Assembly (NCBI GenBank): GCA_023393095.1 | Contig: JAEWMT010000098.1 | Span: 1 to 21,984, forward strand | Direction: 5' to 3' | DNA: 21,984 nucleotides | DNA from: Bacillota bacterium | Lineage (GTDB): Bacteria > Bacillota > Clostridia > Lachnospirales > Lachnospiraceae | In this document: positions 8,141 through 16,521 of the stretch, one piece after another | Numbering within the stretch: position 1 is the stretch's first letter | Layout of the letters: every line of letters starts with the position of its first letter | The notes under the pieces: model-generated | Told to the model about the DNA's origin: nothing | The model's database searches: none | The model's input: only the letters and a program-made list of their open reading frames with translations | Translations under genes and position numbers: made by a program

Positions 8141-8818
8141 AATCTTGAAACCGATACCCCAAATTGTTTTTATATAAGAAGCCTCATCAAACTCTTTGAT
8201 TTTTTTACGGATATTACTCATGTGTACATTGATGGTATTATCCTCTCCGTAATATCCGGTCTTCCAGATATCCTGATATAACTGTTCTTTTGTAAATACA
8301 CGATCCGGATATTGAAGTAACAGATGTAAAATATCAAATTCATATGCAGTAAGCGAAATCATACTACCGCATACTGTTACTTCTCTGGAAACTGGCTTTA
8401 ATACCAGATTTTTGAAGGTATAATCTTTATCGTTAACAGGATTAGCTGCAACCTGTCCGCTTCTTCGAAGTATGGCTTCTACTCTGGCTAAGACCTCATC
8501 CCGCTCAAAGGGTTTTGTCATATAATCATCAGCTCCATTTTTCAGTGCATTTACCTTATCCTCCAGTGCAATTTTTGCAGATATAACAAGGATTGGAGTC
8601 TGGGATTTCTTCCTGACCTCCTGAATTAACTCCTCTCCGGTAATTCCGGGTATCATCAGATCTAAAATAATTAAATCATAGCTATTCATTGATAAAAGAA
8701 GCTTTGCTTCCGTTCCAGAAAAAGCGGAATCCACTTCATAATGCTCCCGTTCCAAATATCGTTTTAGAATTCTATTAATATCATTATCATCTTCCACAAC
8801 AAGTATTTTCGCCTGCAA
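8126..8818 (-). CDS. OmpR/PhoB-family response regulator
   Basis: 230 residues: receiver domain (about 3-118) with acidic pocket EDD (9-11), phospho-accepting Asp53 in LDLMIPG, and the conserved Lys in TKPFE (about 103), then a winged-helix DNA-binding domain (about 128-226, HMSNIRKKI). The start is TTG at 8818 with GAGAGGTGATG just upstream; no better ATG exists in frame. It probably pairs with the kinase encoded downstream and switches on the ABC operon, as in LanRK and BceRS-type modules. It is separated from the ABC genes by 233 bases that include a large inverted repeat, so it may be a separate transcript. The last codons lie inside that repeat. Confidence 0.92.
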   Translation of the reverse strand: MQAKILVVEDDNDINRILKRYLEREHYEVDSAFSGTEAKLLLSMNSYDLIILDLMIPGITGEELIQEVRKKSQTPILVISAKIALEDKVNALKNGADDYMTKPFERDEVLARVEAILRRSGQVAANPVNDKDYTFKNLVLKPVSREVTVCGSMISLTAYEFDILHLLLQYPDRVFTKEQLYQDIWKTGYYGEDNTINVHMSNIRKKIKEFDEASYIKTIWGIGFKIDNMV

Positions 8819-8845
8819 TTACATCACCTCTCAATAAATTGTTAT

Positions 8846-9000
8846 TTAGGTAATTGCGAAACTCACAAATTATAGATATTGTATACACAGCAAATACTAT
8901 TTCGGAGCGAAAGTTAAGCCCGAAGGAAGCGTTGGAGCGGAGAAATATGTATCTGCTGTGTATACAATTACAGAAATTATATAGTTTCGCAATTACTTAA
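8846..9000. repeat. 155-bp palindromic element (MITE-like), long copy
   Basis: Terminal arms TTAGGTAATTGCGAAAC (8846-8862) and its complement (8984-9000) differ at one base. Inside them ATTGTATACACAGCA (8878-8892) pairs perfectly with 8954-8968, and the similarity continues to about 60 bases per arm. The unpaired centre (about 8910-8940) is more GC-rich. It fills the gap between the SanA-like gene and the regulator. A shorter relative lies at 14587-14627. A TATAAT on the minus strand (8869-8874) inside the left arm points towards the regulator gene. Confidence 0.75.
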
Positions 9001-9014
9001 ATCTAGTTATTGTA

Positions 9015-9704
9015 CTATTTATCATTTGTTACATCTCCATCACCGCTAACCGGAATAGAATCACCGAGATAGGTCGGCTTAGGCTTTATCATGATATAGA
9101 AGACATCCTTTATTCTTGCCAGAACTTCTCGTACATTTCTCTTCGTCTGTCCTGCATAACTTCGCGGATCGGAAGCCACACCATATACATCAAGTCCCAG
9201 TCCTTTTCCATCATATAAAGCCCGATATAAATGATAACCCTGGGTTACTATAACTAACTTATCCGCCTTGAAAATATCTTTGGCTCGATATAAGCTTTCA
9301 TAGGTAGAAAAGCCTGCATGATCCATAAATATATCCTCGGATGGGACTCCTGCATCAATGGCATACTGTTTCATCGTATTAACCTCGTCATATTCAGCTC
9401 TTCCATGATCACCGCTCATCAAAATACGATCAGCAACCCCAGCTTTATATAATTCAATTCCCAGCTTAAGCCTGTCCTCTAACATATTGCTTGGTTTATG
9501 ATTTTTTAACCCAGCACCAAGCACTAAGATACAATCGACTTTATCAAGCTTACTCGTCTTATTAACTGTAAGAATGCGCTCTTTAACCGATGTCTTAACA
9601 TATATATTAATTCCGCAAATTGCTATCGTTCCTGCTAATCCAAGGATTAATAAGCATATAATAATCCCCTTCAGTCTTTTTTTATTTATTTGTTTCATAT
9701 GCAT
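9015..9704 (-). CDS. SanA/YdcF-family (DUF218) membrane-anchored protein
   Basis: 229 residues from the ATG at 9704, chosen because AAGGAG (9711-9716) lies 6 bases upstream; a longer TTG-started frame to 9740 has no ribosome site. A basic start and one membrane segment (about 10-36) anchor the protein, and the rest should lie outside. The DUF218 fold is recognised from CILVLGAGL, the NMLEDRLKLGIELYKAG helix, ILMSGDHG, STYESLYRAKDIF and VIVTQGYHLYRA. E. coli SanA affects envelope permeability to vancomycin; the chemical activity of the family is unclear. It follows the symporter gene with its own extended -10 promoter. A cell-envelope role is inference from the family. Confidence 0.85.
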   Translation of the reverse strand: MHMKQINKKRLKGIIICLLILGLAGTIAICGINIYVKTSVKERILTVNKTSKLDKVDCILVLGAGLKNHKPSNMLEDRLKLGIELYKAGVADRILMSGDHGRAEYDEVNTMKQYAIDAGVPSEDIFMDHAGFSTYESLYRAKDIFKADKLVIVTQGYHLYRALYDGKGLGLDVYGVASDPRSYAGQTKRNVREVLARIKDVFYIMIKPKPTYLGDSIPVSGDGDVTNDK

Positions 9705-9748
9705 TTCGTGCTCCTTAATCAATTTTATAATTATCCTCAAATGATTCG

Positions 9749-9757
9749 ATTATATCA
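9749..9757 (-). promoter_or_regulatory. extended -10 promoter of the SanA-like gene
   Basis: Minus strand TGATATAAT: a perfect TATAAT (9749-9754) preceded by TG, about 45 bases before the ATG. No clear -35 is present, which fits an extended -10. A second TATACT with TG lies at 9786-9794. Confidence 0.45.
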
Positions 9758-9823
9758 TATTTTTTACCATGCTTTACCTTCTATTAGTATACCATAAATG
9801 TTAAATTTGGCTATATTGGAATG

Positions 9824-11224
9824 TTATTTTGCAATCCGTTTATCGTGTTCCACATTAATTTCAATTGCTTTCCTTTCCATAGTTCGCTTTTCTCTTATAT
9901 CTGCTATTATTTTTTCTAGATAAGAATCGGTAAGGTGATATTTCCTTTTAAAAAATAGTACGGATATTAGCAAACCTATCATCGGAATCACCGTCATCAT
10001 AATGCGAAGTCCCAGTAATGTTGTTGATGTCTGAACCTTTGCATGTACATCAAGATGAATCAAATCAAGCCCAACTCCGGCTATAAATACCGAGAATGCA
10101 GAGGCAAGCTGTACCACAAAGGTCTGCATAGAAAACGTTACACTTTCGTTTCTCTGTCCTGTTTTCCATTCACCATAATCAACCGAATCTGCCAGGAAGA
10201 CCGTTGTCAGAACCGTAGCTAGGCCAAAGCCGAAATAGATGATCACTGCTGCCACGCAAAGACATAGAATATTTGTAATATGTAAGGTTCCAAATAAGAA
10301 TAATAACGTAAAACCAACAATTGCCGTTAATATTGCCCTAACAAAGATGCCCATGCGAGACCATCTTTTTCGTAAGACTGGAAGCATAGTCATAGATAAT
10401 ATCTGTGTTGCTCCCCCGACGATACCAAATAAACCATAAAGTGCTCCGTTTCCGATATCAAAATCAAAGAAATATACTGCTAAATTCGAGGTAAGATAGA
10501 TCGAGGCATTAAATATCACTATCGTAATAACTACCACCAAAGCCTGATCATTACGAAATAATCCTTGAAACATGTCTTTTATGGTAGTTGCCTTATAAAC
10601 ATAATTCGCCTTCTCTTTCACATTTTTCACAGTTATTATGATGGCAAGTATGAAGAAAATACTTATCATTCCAGCAAAAATCTGAAAACCCAGTCTTTTA
10701 TCTTTATTTCCCAAGATAGGAACCAAGTATAGTGTCAGAGCAGTCGGAATTGCAAAACCAAAACCTGCACAGCTTCTCGCGATAACAGAAATATTTTCTC
10801 TATCCTTTCCACTCTCGGATATTGCCGGTATCATTGACCAGTAAGGAATATCCATGAGTGTGTAAGTCGTTCCCCATAGAATATAAGCAGCTGATACATA
10901 TACCAGTAAAGAAGTCCCGGTTAGGGAGCTTGGAACTGAAAACATTGCAAATAGGCAAATCGCACTTAATACTGTTCCAATTAACAGCCACGGTCGGAAT
11001 TTACCCATTCGGGTATGGGTCTTCTCCACAATAATTCCCATAAATGGATCATTAGCCGCATCTAATGCTCTGGCTACCATAAATAATACCCCGATAAATG
11101 TTGCACTAATTCCCAAAACAGTATTATAGTAATACATTAAAAAACCACTGACGATGGAATATACCATATCCTTTCCTATCGCCCCAACTCCATAAGATAC
11201 TTTTTCCCTTACTGTCAGCTTCAT
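9824..11224 (-). CDS. MelB-type (GPH family) sugar:cation symporter
   Basis: 466 residues, about twelve membrane segments. The cation/sugar-site acids of E. coli MelB are at matching places: Asp19 (GAIGKD), Asp55 and Asp59 (ARALDAANDP) and Asp125 (LMDIPYWS). The cytoplasmic loop THTRMGKFRPWLL (69-81) is the family signature. It should import a glycoside, galactoside or glucuronide with Na+ or H+. The gene starts 86 bases after the stop of the GH2 glycosidase gene, with ribosome site GGGAG 8 bases from the ATG and no terminator between, so the two are probably one operon. The sugar is best guessed from the partner enzyme, a beta-galactoside or beta-glucuronide. Confidence 0.9.
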   Translation of the reverse strand: MKLTVREKVSYGVGAIGKDMVYSIVSGFLMYYYNTVLGISATFIGVLFMVARALDAANDPFMGIIVEKTHTRMGKFRPWLLIGTVLSAICLFAMFSVPSSLTGTSLLVYVSAAYILWGTTYTLMDIPYWSMIPAISESGKDRENISVIARSCAGFGFAIPTALTLYLVPILGNKDKRLGFQIFAGMISIFFILAIIITVKNVKEKANYVYKATTIKDMFQGLFRNDQALVVVITIVIFNASIYLTSNLAVYFFDFDIGNGALYGLFGIVGGATQILSMTMLPVLRKRWSRMGIFVRAILTAIVGFTLLFLFGTLHITNILCLCVAAVIIYFGFGLATVLTTVFLADSVDYGEWKTGQRNESVTFSMQTFVVQLASAFSVFIAGVGLDLIHLDVHAKVQTSTTLLGLRIMMTVIPMIGLLISVLFFKRKYHLTDSYLEKIIADIREKRTMERKAIEINVEHDKRIAK

Positions 11225-11309
11225 ACTCTACTCTCCCTTATCTATTTATACTACTTCCATTCTTTTGAATCGCTTATATTTCAGGAAATATCAAAGTTTT
11301 TATGCCTAC

Positions 11310-13754
11310 TTATACGTTAACCCTGAATTTAACCTCCGTCTGTCCTAAATCTACCTGACTAATCTTCAATCCACCTTCCCCACTGATTCCCTTCGTCCTG
11401 ACATAGCTTCCCGTGGCGCCACCTTTTAAACTTATAATATTCGGACCAATTAATTCTACAGCTCCCCACGCTTCAAGAGTGATCGGTTCCTGATAATAGG
11501 GAAGGTGGTTATGATATTCATCCACAGCAGTAATGCGTATTTCTGCAACATCATAGGTTTCCTCTTCCTTTAACTCAGTTTCTTTTGTTACCGCTAACAA
11601 TCGTACCTTTGCGACAGGTTTCTTTTCCACTGTTTTAACCACTTTACCATCTTTTACTGCTTCAAAACGGAAGGTAGTTGCGGCTCCTCCCCAGCTTCCT
11701 ATGTACTTATAATAAAGACGGACGCCGTCGTCCATCATCAAATGATTTTTGATCATAATCATTGCCATTTTCAGCTTATACTTAAGCGGAAGATTATTTT
11801 GTCCATATTTTTGAACTGCAAATAATACTTCTTTTAACGCTTTCGCTGTTTTAGGACTGTAATGCTCCTGCTTCTCCAGTGAATCACCAACAAAGTCATC
11901 GATTAGGATTGGTGGATGTGGTAAATTTGCGTATTTCGTTTTATTTGGATAAAATTCTTTTATAAAAATATCATTTTTATAGAGTCTGATACAGTCTGCA
12001 TTTGTAAAAGCATAGATTTCACCGATATTCCCAGCCGGATGTTCTCCTATGTCAAGGGAGGAACTGATTTCACAGATATCGCCCCGATCGCTCTGACTAG
12101 AATATACAGATGCCGCAAGCTTCTCATTTCGGAACATATCCATAACACCATGATAACAAATTCTGTCTCCACTTCCGAAATCCTTATGGGTGTTATAGTC
12201 AAACATACACCATCCAAAACCTCCGCCGACTTCCTTCTGTTCAAATACAGCGTCCAGTACACGGGCATGGCGCAGGGCATGGTTAAGGCGGTGTTCCTCA
12301 TCGTCAAAGGGTTTGGTAGGAAACATATGCCCGTTAAATTCTGAAACCAGATAGGGTGCATTTTTATCTGAGGTTACCTCTTCTTTTTTATCAAGTCCCT
12401 TTGTTGTTCCGTTATGTAGAAAGTCATTATAAGCATAAACATCCTCCAGCAGACTGCTTTTCATAAGATAACGGACTCCTGTCGTCTGTCTTGAAGAATC
12501 TAGCTCATGTGCAATCTGATTTGTTTTCCTATAGAATTCATTATCATCTAGGGATTCGTTAATTCTTACTCCCCAGAGGATGATGGAGGGATGGTTACGG
12601 TATTGAAGAACCATTTCCCTGACATTTTCACAGGCTATTTCCTTCCATTCTTCATCTCCGATATGCTGCCATCCCGGTATTTCTGTAAATACCAAGAGCC
12701 CCAGTTCATCGCAGCGGTCAATAAAATGCTTGGATTGGGGATAATGAGAAGTCCGAACCGCATTCACCTGTAATTCTTCTTTCAGAATTTCAGCATCTCT
12801 TTGCTGCATCCTCTTTGGCATTGCATATCCAACATAGGGATAACTCTGATGTCGGTTTAGTCCAAGCAACTTTATTTTTCTGTTATTTAAGTAAAACCCA
12901 TCCTTCTTAAACTCACAGGTTCGAAATCCAAATCGTATGGTTTTTTCATCTAATTGTTCGTTCTTTTCTCCACGCAACTCCAAATCCAGATAATATAAAT
13001 TCGGGTCAGTAATATCCCAGTTCTTTACCCCTTCAACATAAAATTTTAATATAACTGTCTGCTCTGTAATCACAGCACTCCCCGTGTGTATGTTAATGTT
13101 CGAAGTATCTCGTATGTTATATATTAATTTCAGTTCCAATTTTGGATGATAACCATGAAAGGAAACCTTGATCTCAACTTCTTTACAAACCTTCTGTACA
13201 ACTTCTTCATAATCCTTCAGTACATCATCATTCTTTTCACTAACATCCTTAGTGATTATAAATGCATCCTCAATGGAAATCGATTCTTTCACATCAAGGT
13301 AAACTTCTCTGTATATCCCCCCATAAGTCAGATAATCAATAACATTACCAAAGGGTGGGATATTACTTGTTTCTCTGGAATCCACTTCAACCGCTATCAC
13401 ATTATCTTTACCGTATTGGAGATATTCTGCAAGGTCAAGTGTAAATGCTGTATATCCTCCAAGATGTGTTACTGCCAGATTACTGTTGATGTATACCTTT
13501 GCCGCATGAGCAACTCCCTCAAACGTCAGCAGAACCTGTTTTCCCCGCCACTCTTCTTCCGCAAATAGGTGCTTTCGGTAGCAGCTGACAAATTGATATA
13601 TCTTCTCATCAAAGTAGTGAAACGGTGTCTGAACATTGGTATGGGGTAGCCTGACGGTCTCCATACCAATATCATGATAAGAAGCTTTCACCATATCCTC
13701 TTCAAAGGATTTACTGTACTTCCAAGCATCATTTAAATTTATATGTTGAGCCAT
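11310..13754 (-). CDS. GH2 glycoside hydrolase (beta-galactosidase/beta-glucuronidase-like)
   Basis: 814 residues from the ATG at 13754, which is 8 bases after AGGGGG; an ATG two codons earlier (13760) is only 2 bases from it. Residue numbers here count from 13760. The jelly-roll sugar-binding domain is about 5-170, the Ig-like domain about 180-290 and the TIM barrel about 295-590 (GLNRHQSYP, VRTSHYPQS). The acid/base is Glu402 (Asn401-Glu402) and the nucleophile Glu474 in LVSEFNGH. The C-terminal beta domain ends with a segment on hydrogen-bonded strands (AVELIGPNIISLKGGATG) seen in many gut GH2 enzymes. No signal peptide, so it is cytoplasmic and acts on sugar brought in by the symporter encoded next. 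The exact substrate (galactoside versus glucuronide) cannot be read from the motifs. Confidence 0.9.
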   Translation of the reverse strand: MAQHINLNDAWKYSKSFEEDMVKASYHDIGMETVRLPHTNVQTPFHYFDEKIYQFVSCYRKHLFAEEEWRGKQVLLTFEGVAHAAKVYINSNLAVTHLGGYTAFTLDLAEYLQYGKDNVIAVEVDSRETSNIPPFGNVIDYLTYGGIYREVYLDVKESISIEDAFIITKDVSEKNDDVLKDYEEVVQKVCKEVEIKVSFHGYHPKLELKLIYNIRDTSNINIHTGSAVITEQTVILKFYVEGVKNWDITDPNLYYLDLELRGEKNEQLDEKTIRFGFRTCEFKKDGFYLNNRKIKLLGLNRHQSYPYVGYAMPKRMQQRDAEILKEELQVNAVRTSHYPQSKHFIDRCDELGLLVFTEIPGWQHIGDEEWKEIACENVREMVLQYRNHPSIILWGVRINESLDDNEFYRKTNQIAHELDSSRQTTGVRYLMKSSLLEDVYAYNDFLHNGTTKGLDKKEEVTSDKNAPYLVSEFNGHMFPTKPFDDEEHRLNHALRHARVLDAVFEQKEVGGGFGWCMFDYNTHKDFGSGDRICYHGVMDMFRNEKLAASVYSSQSDRGDICEISSSLDIGEHPAGNIGEIYAFTNADCIRLYKNDIFIKEFYPNKTKYANLPHPPILIDDFVGDSLEKQEHYSPKTAKALKEVLFAVQKYGQNNLPLKYKLKMAMIMIKNHLMMDDGVRLYYKYIGSWGGAATTFRFEAVKDGKVVKTVEKKPVAKVRLLAVTKETELKEEETYDVAEIRITAVDEYHNHLPYYQEPITLEAWGAVELIGPNIISLKGGATGSYVRTKGISGEGGLKISQVDLGQTEVKFRVNV

Positions 13755-13869
13755 CTTCATATCCCCCTATCCTAATTCCTAGTTCTAATTATTTATAAAG
13801 ATTTTCCGTTTGTTGTATCGGTATTCCATTCATCAAAACACCTAATGTTTGGTTTAGAGCATCTTACGC

Positions 13870-13910
13870 AATAAAGCCAGAAAACTTATTATAAGTTTTC
13901 TGGCTTTATT
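13870..13910 (-). terminator. terminator hairpin after the HAD gene
   Basis: A perfect 19-bp stem (13870-13888 with 13892-13910) closes on a 3-base centre. It lies 34 bases after the HAD stop and before the GH2 gene. The T run after it on the minus strand is short, but the stem ends in TTTATT. Confidence 0.75.
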
Positions 13911-13943
13911 GTATCATCTTTTACATAATCTAGCATTATTTTT

Positions 13944-14555
13944 CTATATATTTACACCAAGCTTTTGTAAATCTTCCAATATCTGCTGATAAGATTTTAC
14001 CTGTATGGTATGGAAACCAAAAGGCTTCGCTGCTTCCAGATTTTCTGGAAGATCATCCAAAAATACCGCTTCCTGCGGATTGATATTATATTTTTGGATT
14101 AATGCTTTATAAATTTCAGGCTCCGGTTTTGCAAGAATCACTTCATAAGAGATAATTCCTCCATCCACATAATCTAGGAATTTAAAATTTTTCTTATCTA
14201 ATTCATAATGACTTCTGGCATAATTAGACAGCAAGTATACTTTATAGCCATTTTCCTTAAGCTTTTTTATTATTTCAGCAGAATAATCAAATTCATTAAT
14301 TAACTGCTCGATATCAACAAATAATTTTTTTATCTCCCTCTCAACGCTAGGTTCCAGTTTGCAGCTTTGTTCAATGATTTCTGCTTCTTCGATATCTCCA
14401 CGATCCCACTTTTTCCAAAGATCATTTTTAACCGTTGCTTCACTAACTTTACGGACAATCTCATCATTATATCCGCAATCCCTTAAGTATTGCTCCCATT
14501 TGAAATCCACAAGTACATTGCCTATGTCAAAAATAATGGTGTTAATATGTGTCAT
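13944..14555 (-). CDS. HAD-superfamily phosphatase, YihX-like
   Basis: 203 residues from the ATG at 14555, where GGAGG sits 8 bases upstream; an earlier ATG at 14570 overlaps that site. HAD motif I is FDIGNVLVDF (nucleophile Asp near residue 10), motif II LLSN, motif III Lys in LAKPEPEIY, motif IV FLDDLPEN. An alpha-helical cap lies between motifs I and II. The second acidic residue of motif I is replaced (DIG), as in E. coli YihX, an alpha-glucose-1-phosphate phosphatase. It probably removes phosphate from a sugar phosphate in the cytoplasm, though the substrate is not certain. It is a single-gene unit. Confidence 0.88.
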   Translation of the reverse strand: MTHINTIIFDIGNVLVDFKWEQYLRDCGYNDEIVRKVSEATVKNDLWKKWDRGDIEEAEIIEQSCKLEPSVEREIKKLFVDIEQLINEFDYSAEIIKKLKENGYKVYLLSNYARSHYELDKKNFKFLDYVDGGIISYEVILAKPEPEIYKALIQKYNINPQEAVFLDDLPENLEAAKPFGFHTIQVKSYQQILEDLQKLGVNI

Positions 14556-14586
14556 TTTAATTTCCTCCATCTTATGTCGTTTTCAA

Positions 14587-14627
14587 GGTAATTGCGATAT
14601 CTATAGTTTATGGATTTCGTAATTGCC
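14587..14627. repeat. 41-bp palindromic element, short copy of the 8846-9000 family
   Basis: Ends GGTAATTGCGA and (complement) GGCAATTACGA. Read on the minus strand its first ~33 bases match 8849-8881 with a handful of differences, all transitions, then it closes with the opposite end. It therefore looks like an internally deleted copy. It lies 32 bases upstream of the HAD gene start. Confidence 0.65.
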
Positions 14628-14676
14628 TGATGTCATTATGCAGTGCTGATTTAAAGTTCAAATCTCATTATCAGTT

Positions 14677-14685
14677 AGTATATCA
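14677..14685 (-). promoter_or_regulatory. candidate extended -10 promoter of the HAD gene
   Basis: Minus strand TGATATACT: TATACT (14677-14682) preceded by TG. It is about 120 bases before the ATG, so the short palindromic element would be within the transcript leader. No clear -35. Confidence 0.3.
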
Positions 14686-14855
14686 AATATAATCTAAACA
14701 TTTCTAATCTATGCTAAATTTGATACTCAGACTGACGCTTTGTTCTATGATGGACTCATTATAGCATATAATTAAGCTCTACGTCCTTGTTTTTCTTTTA
14801 CAATCTATTGGTATTTTACTGAGAATATATCATCACTCGGATAAAACCTAATCGG

Positions 14856-14884
14856 TTGACAATGATGATAATCAGAATTATAAT
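14856..14884 (+). promoter_or_regulatory. consensus sigma-A promoter of larE
   Basis: A perfect TTGACA (14856-14861), 17-base spacer and perfect TATAAT (14879-14884). Transcription would start near 14891 and give a leader of about 140 bases. Apart from this and the items above, the gap 14556-15034 holds nothing I can identify. Confidence 0.8.
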
Positions 14885-15034
14885 ATCCATATTATTCTGA
14901 TAGGATTTATAGTATAATTAACTGAATTTTTGTTAAAAAAAATGTAAAGCCAAGTATATAAAATCAGCTTGTAATATCAATTAGAAACCATATTGTATTT
15001 ATTTGCACCAAATTATGTTAAAAAGGAGATTATC

Positions 15035-15892
15035 ATGGATTTATTACAAGAAAAATATAATCAGCTTATCGAATTGCTGAAGGGTCTGAAACAGGTAGCG
15101 GTTGCCTTCTCCGGAGGAGTGGACTCCACCTTTCTCTTACATGCGGCAAAGGAAGCACTTGGCTCCAATGTAATCGCAGTAACTGCCAGATCCTATAGTT
15201 TTCCACAGAGAGAACTGAAGGAGGCCACGGAATATGCAGATAAGAAAGAAATCGAGCACATTATAGTAGATTCCGAGGAACTCGATATTGATGGTTTTTC
15301 TACAAACCCTAAGAATCGGTGTTATCTTTGTAAATCAGAATTATTTACAAAAATCAGAGAGATTGCTAATGCAAGAGGTATTAATGCTATTCTTGAGGCT
15401 TCGAACAGTGATGATAACGGAGACTACCGACCGGGTCTGATTGCTGTTAAGGAACTTGGAATTTACAGTCCCTTAAGGCAGGTAGGCTTCACCAAACCTG
15501 AAATTCGTGAGTTGTCCAAGGAACAAGGACTGCCAACCTGGAATAAACCCTCCTTTGCCTGTCTTTCCTCACGTTTTCCCTATGGAGAAAGCATTACAAA
15601 AGAACGGCTACAGATGATCGATAAGGCAGAGCAATATTTATTGGATCTTGGAATCTGGCAGGTAAGAGTGCGATTTCATGAGAACCTCGCCCGAATCGAG
15701 ACTGATGAAGCAGGTTTTACAAAACTACTTAATACGGCTGTCCGCAGTGGAGTTTATGAAGAATTTCGTAAAATTGGATTTACCTATGTATCGCTTGATC
15801 TCAGAGGTTACCGAACTGGTAGCATGAATGAGACATTAAGCTCTTTCGAATTAAGCTTAGGTAAAGGAATTACAAATGAAACTCTGGCCTAA
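15035..15892 (+). CDS. larE: LarE-type ATP-dependent sulfur transferase
   Basis: 285 residues from the ATG at 15035, which has AGGAG 6 bases upstream; an in-frame ATG at 14993 has no such site. The N-terminal PP-loop AFSGGVDS (24-31) binds ATP. Cysteines: Cys96 and Cys99 in NRCYLCK, and Cys176 in PSFACLSSR, which falls at the number of the sacrificial Cys176 of Lactobacillus LarE. The CxxC plus Cys pattern matches LarE proteins reported to hold a [4Fe-4S] cluster instead of giving up a cysteine. LarE adds sulfur to the nicotinic-acid-derived precursor of the nickel-pincer cofactor of lactate racemase. No larA, larB or larC is in the window, so the target enzyme must be elsewhere. It is a single gene with a consensus promoter and no obvious terminator. 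Confidence 0.88.
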   Translation: MDLLQEKYNQLIELLKGLKQVAVAFSGGVDSTFLLHAAKEALGSNVIAVTARSYSFPQRELKEATEYADKKEIEHIIVDSEELDIDGFSTNPKNRCYLCKSELFTKIREIANARGINAILEASNSDDNGDYRPGLIAVKELGIYSPLRQVGFTKPEIRELSKEQGLPTWNKPSFACLSSRFPYGESITKERLQMIDKAEQYLLDLGIWQVRVRFHENLARIETDEAGFTKLLNTAVRSGVYEEFRKIGFTYVSLDLRGYRTGSMNETLSSFELSLGKGITNETLA

Positions 15893-15992
15893 TTGCCGGT
15901 ACTATGTAAATGTTCAAAAACGTCTTTTGTCCCCATAGCTTTCGATTTATAGTTTTATGGTCATTATACCCATCAATTCATAGATTGCGAAT

Positions 15993-16021
15993 TTGGTAAT
16001 TTTTGCATGGCTCGGTATAAA
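15993..16021 (+). promoter_or_regulatory. candidate promoter of the DUF4362-like gene
   Basis: TTGGTA (15993-15998), 17-base spacer, TATAAA (16016-16021), about 60 bases before the ATG. Each box matches 4-5 of 6. Confidence 0.35.
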
Positions 16022-16083
16022 CACTCTGCACAATTTTAATGCATGATGAATAGTATAGTAGAAAAAAGTAGAAAGGTATTTAA

Positions 16084-16521
16084 ATGATAGATTGCAACGA
16101 TCCAGTAAAAATACTATTATCAGTCCCTTATAATTATTCTGTTGAGATGGCATTCATAAATAATGATATACTTAATACCCCTACGGCTAAGTCTATTAAT
16201 ACTGGCAGGCTTAACCTATTCATACAAAATGTCAATAATGGAATCCCCGACTGTGTATTTATTACCACCTTCGGAATAGATGGCCCAGCGACTACCAGTA
16301 TTTTGAAATATGATGGAAGTGATATTACATACATTACAGATAGCTCAAGATTTAGTAAAATTTATGGTGATATACATTCCTACAAAATAAAGAAATTATA
16401 TACAGAAACAACTAATTTTAACAATTTAATCACTACTGGCTATCATGTGATTACATCTGATAATATTGATTTTGTAATATATAACGATAATGTATTTATA
16501 TATGTTAAAAGATTATTTTAA
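16084..16521 (+). CDS. DUF4362-like protein, no signal peptide
   Basis: 145 residues; GAAAGG lies 7 bases before the ATG. The middle (about 41-100) resembles DUF4362: RLNLFIQNVNNG, then a strand pattern with FGIDGPATTSILKYDG and ITYITDSSRF. DUF4362 proteins are usually small lipoproteins; this one starts MIDCNDP with no lipobox or hydrophobic segment, so it is probably cytoplasmic or lost its export signal. Function of the domain is unknown. Its 3' end overlaps that of the ankyrin gene tail to tail by 9 bases. It is very AT-rich compared with larE, which suggests acquired DNA. The family call is by pattern only. Confidence 0.6.
   Translation: MIDCNDPVKILLSVPYNYSVEMAFINNDILNTPTAKSINTGRLNLFIQNVNNGIPDCVFITTFGIDGPATTSILKYDGSDITYITDSSRFSKIYGDIHSYKIKKLYTETTNFNNLITTGYHVITSDNIDFVIYNDNVFIYVKRLF

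Noticed and set aside
13146..13568. 140-codon plus-strand ORF inside the GH2 gene
   Set aside because: It is antisense to a well-conserved GH2 domain, has no ribosome site, and its composition follows from the opposite strand.
9824..13754. Lantibiotic or other biosynthetic genes linked to the peptide-sensing module
   Set aside because: The neighbouring genes are a sugar symporter and a GH2 enzyme; no precursor peptide, LanB/C/M or protease was found on either strand.
15947..16153. Minus-strand 68-codon ORF between larE and the DUF4362-like gene
   Set aside because: No ribosome site, overlaps the start of a better-supported plus-strand gene, and the translation resembles no family I know.
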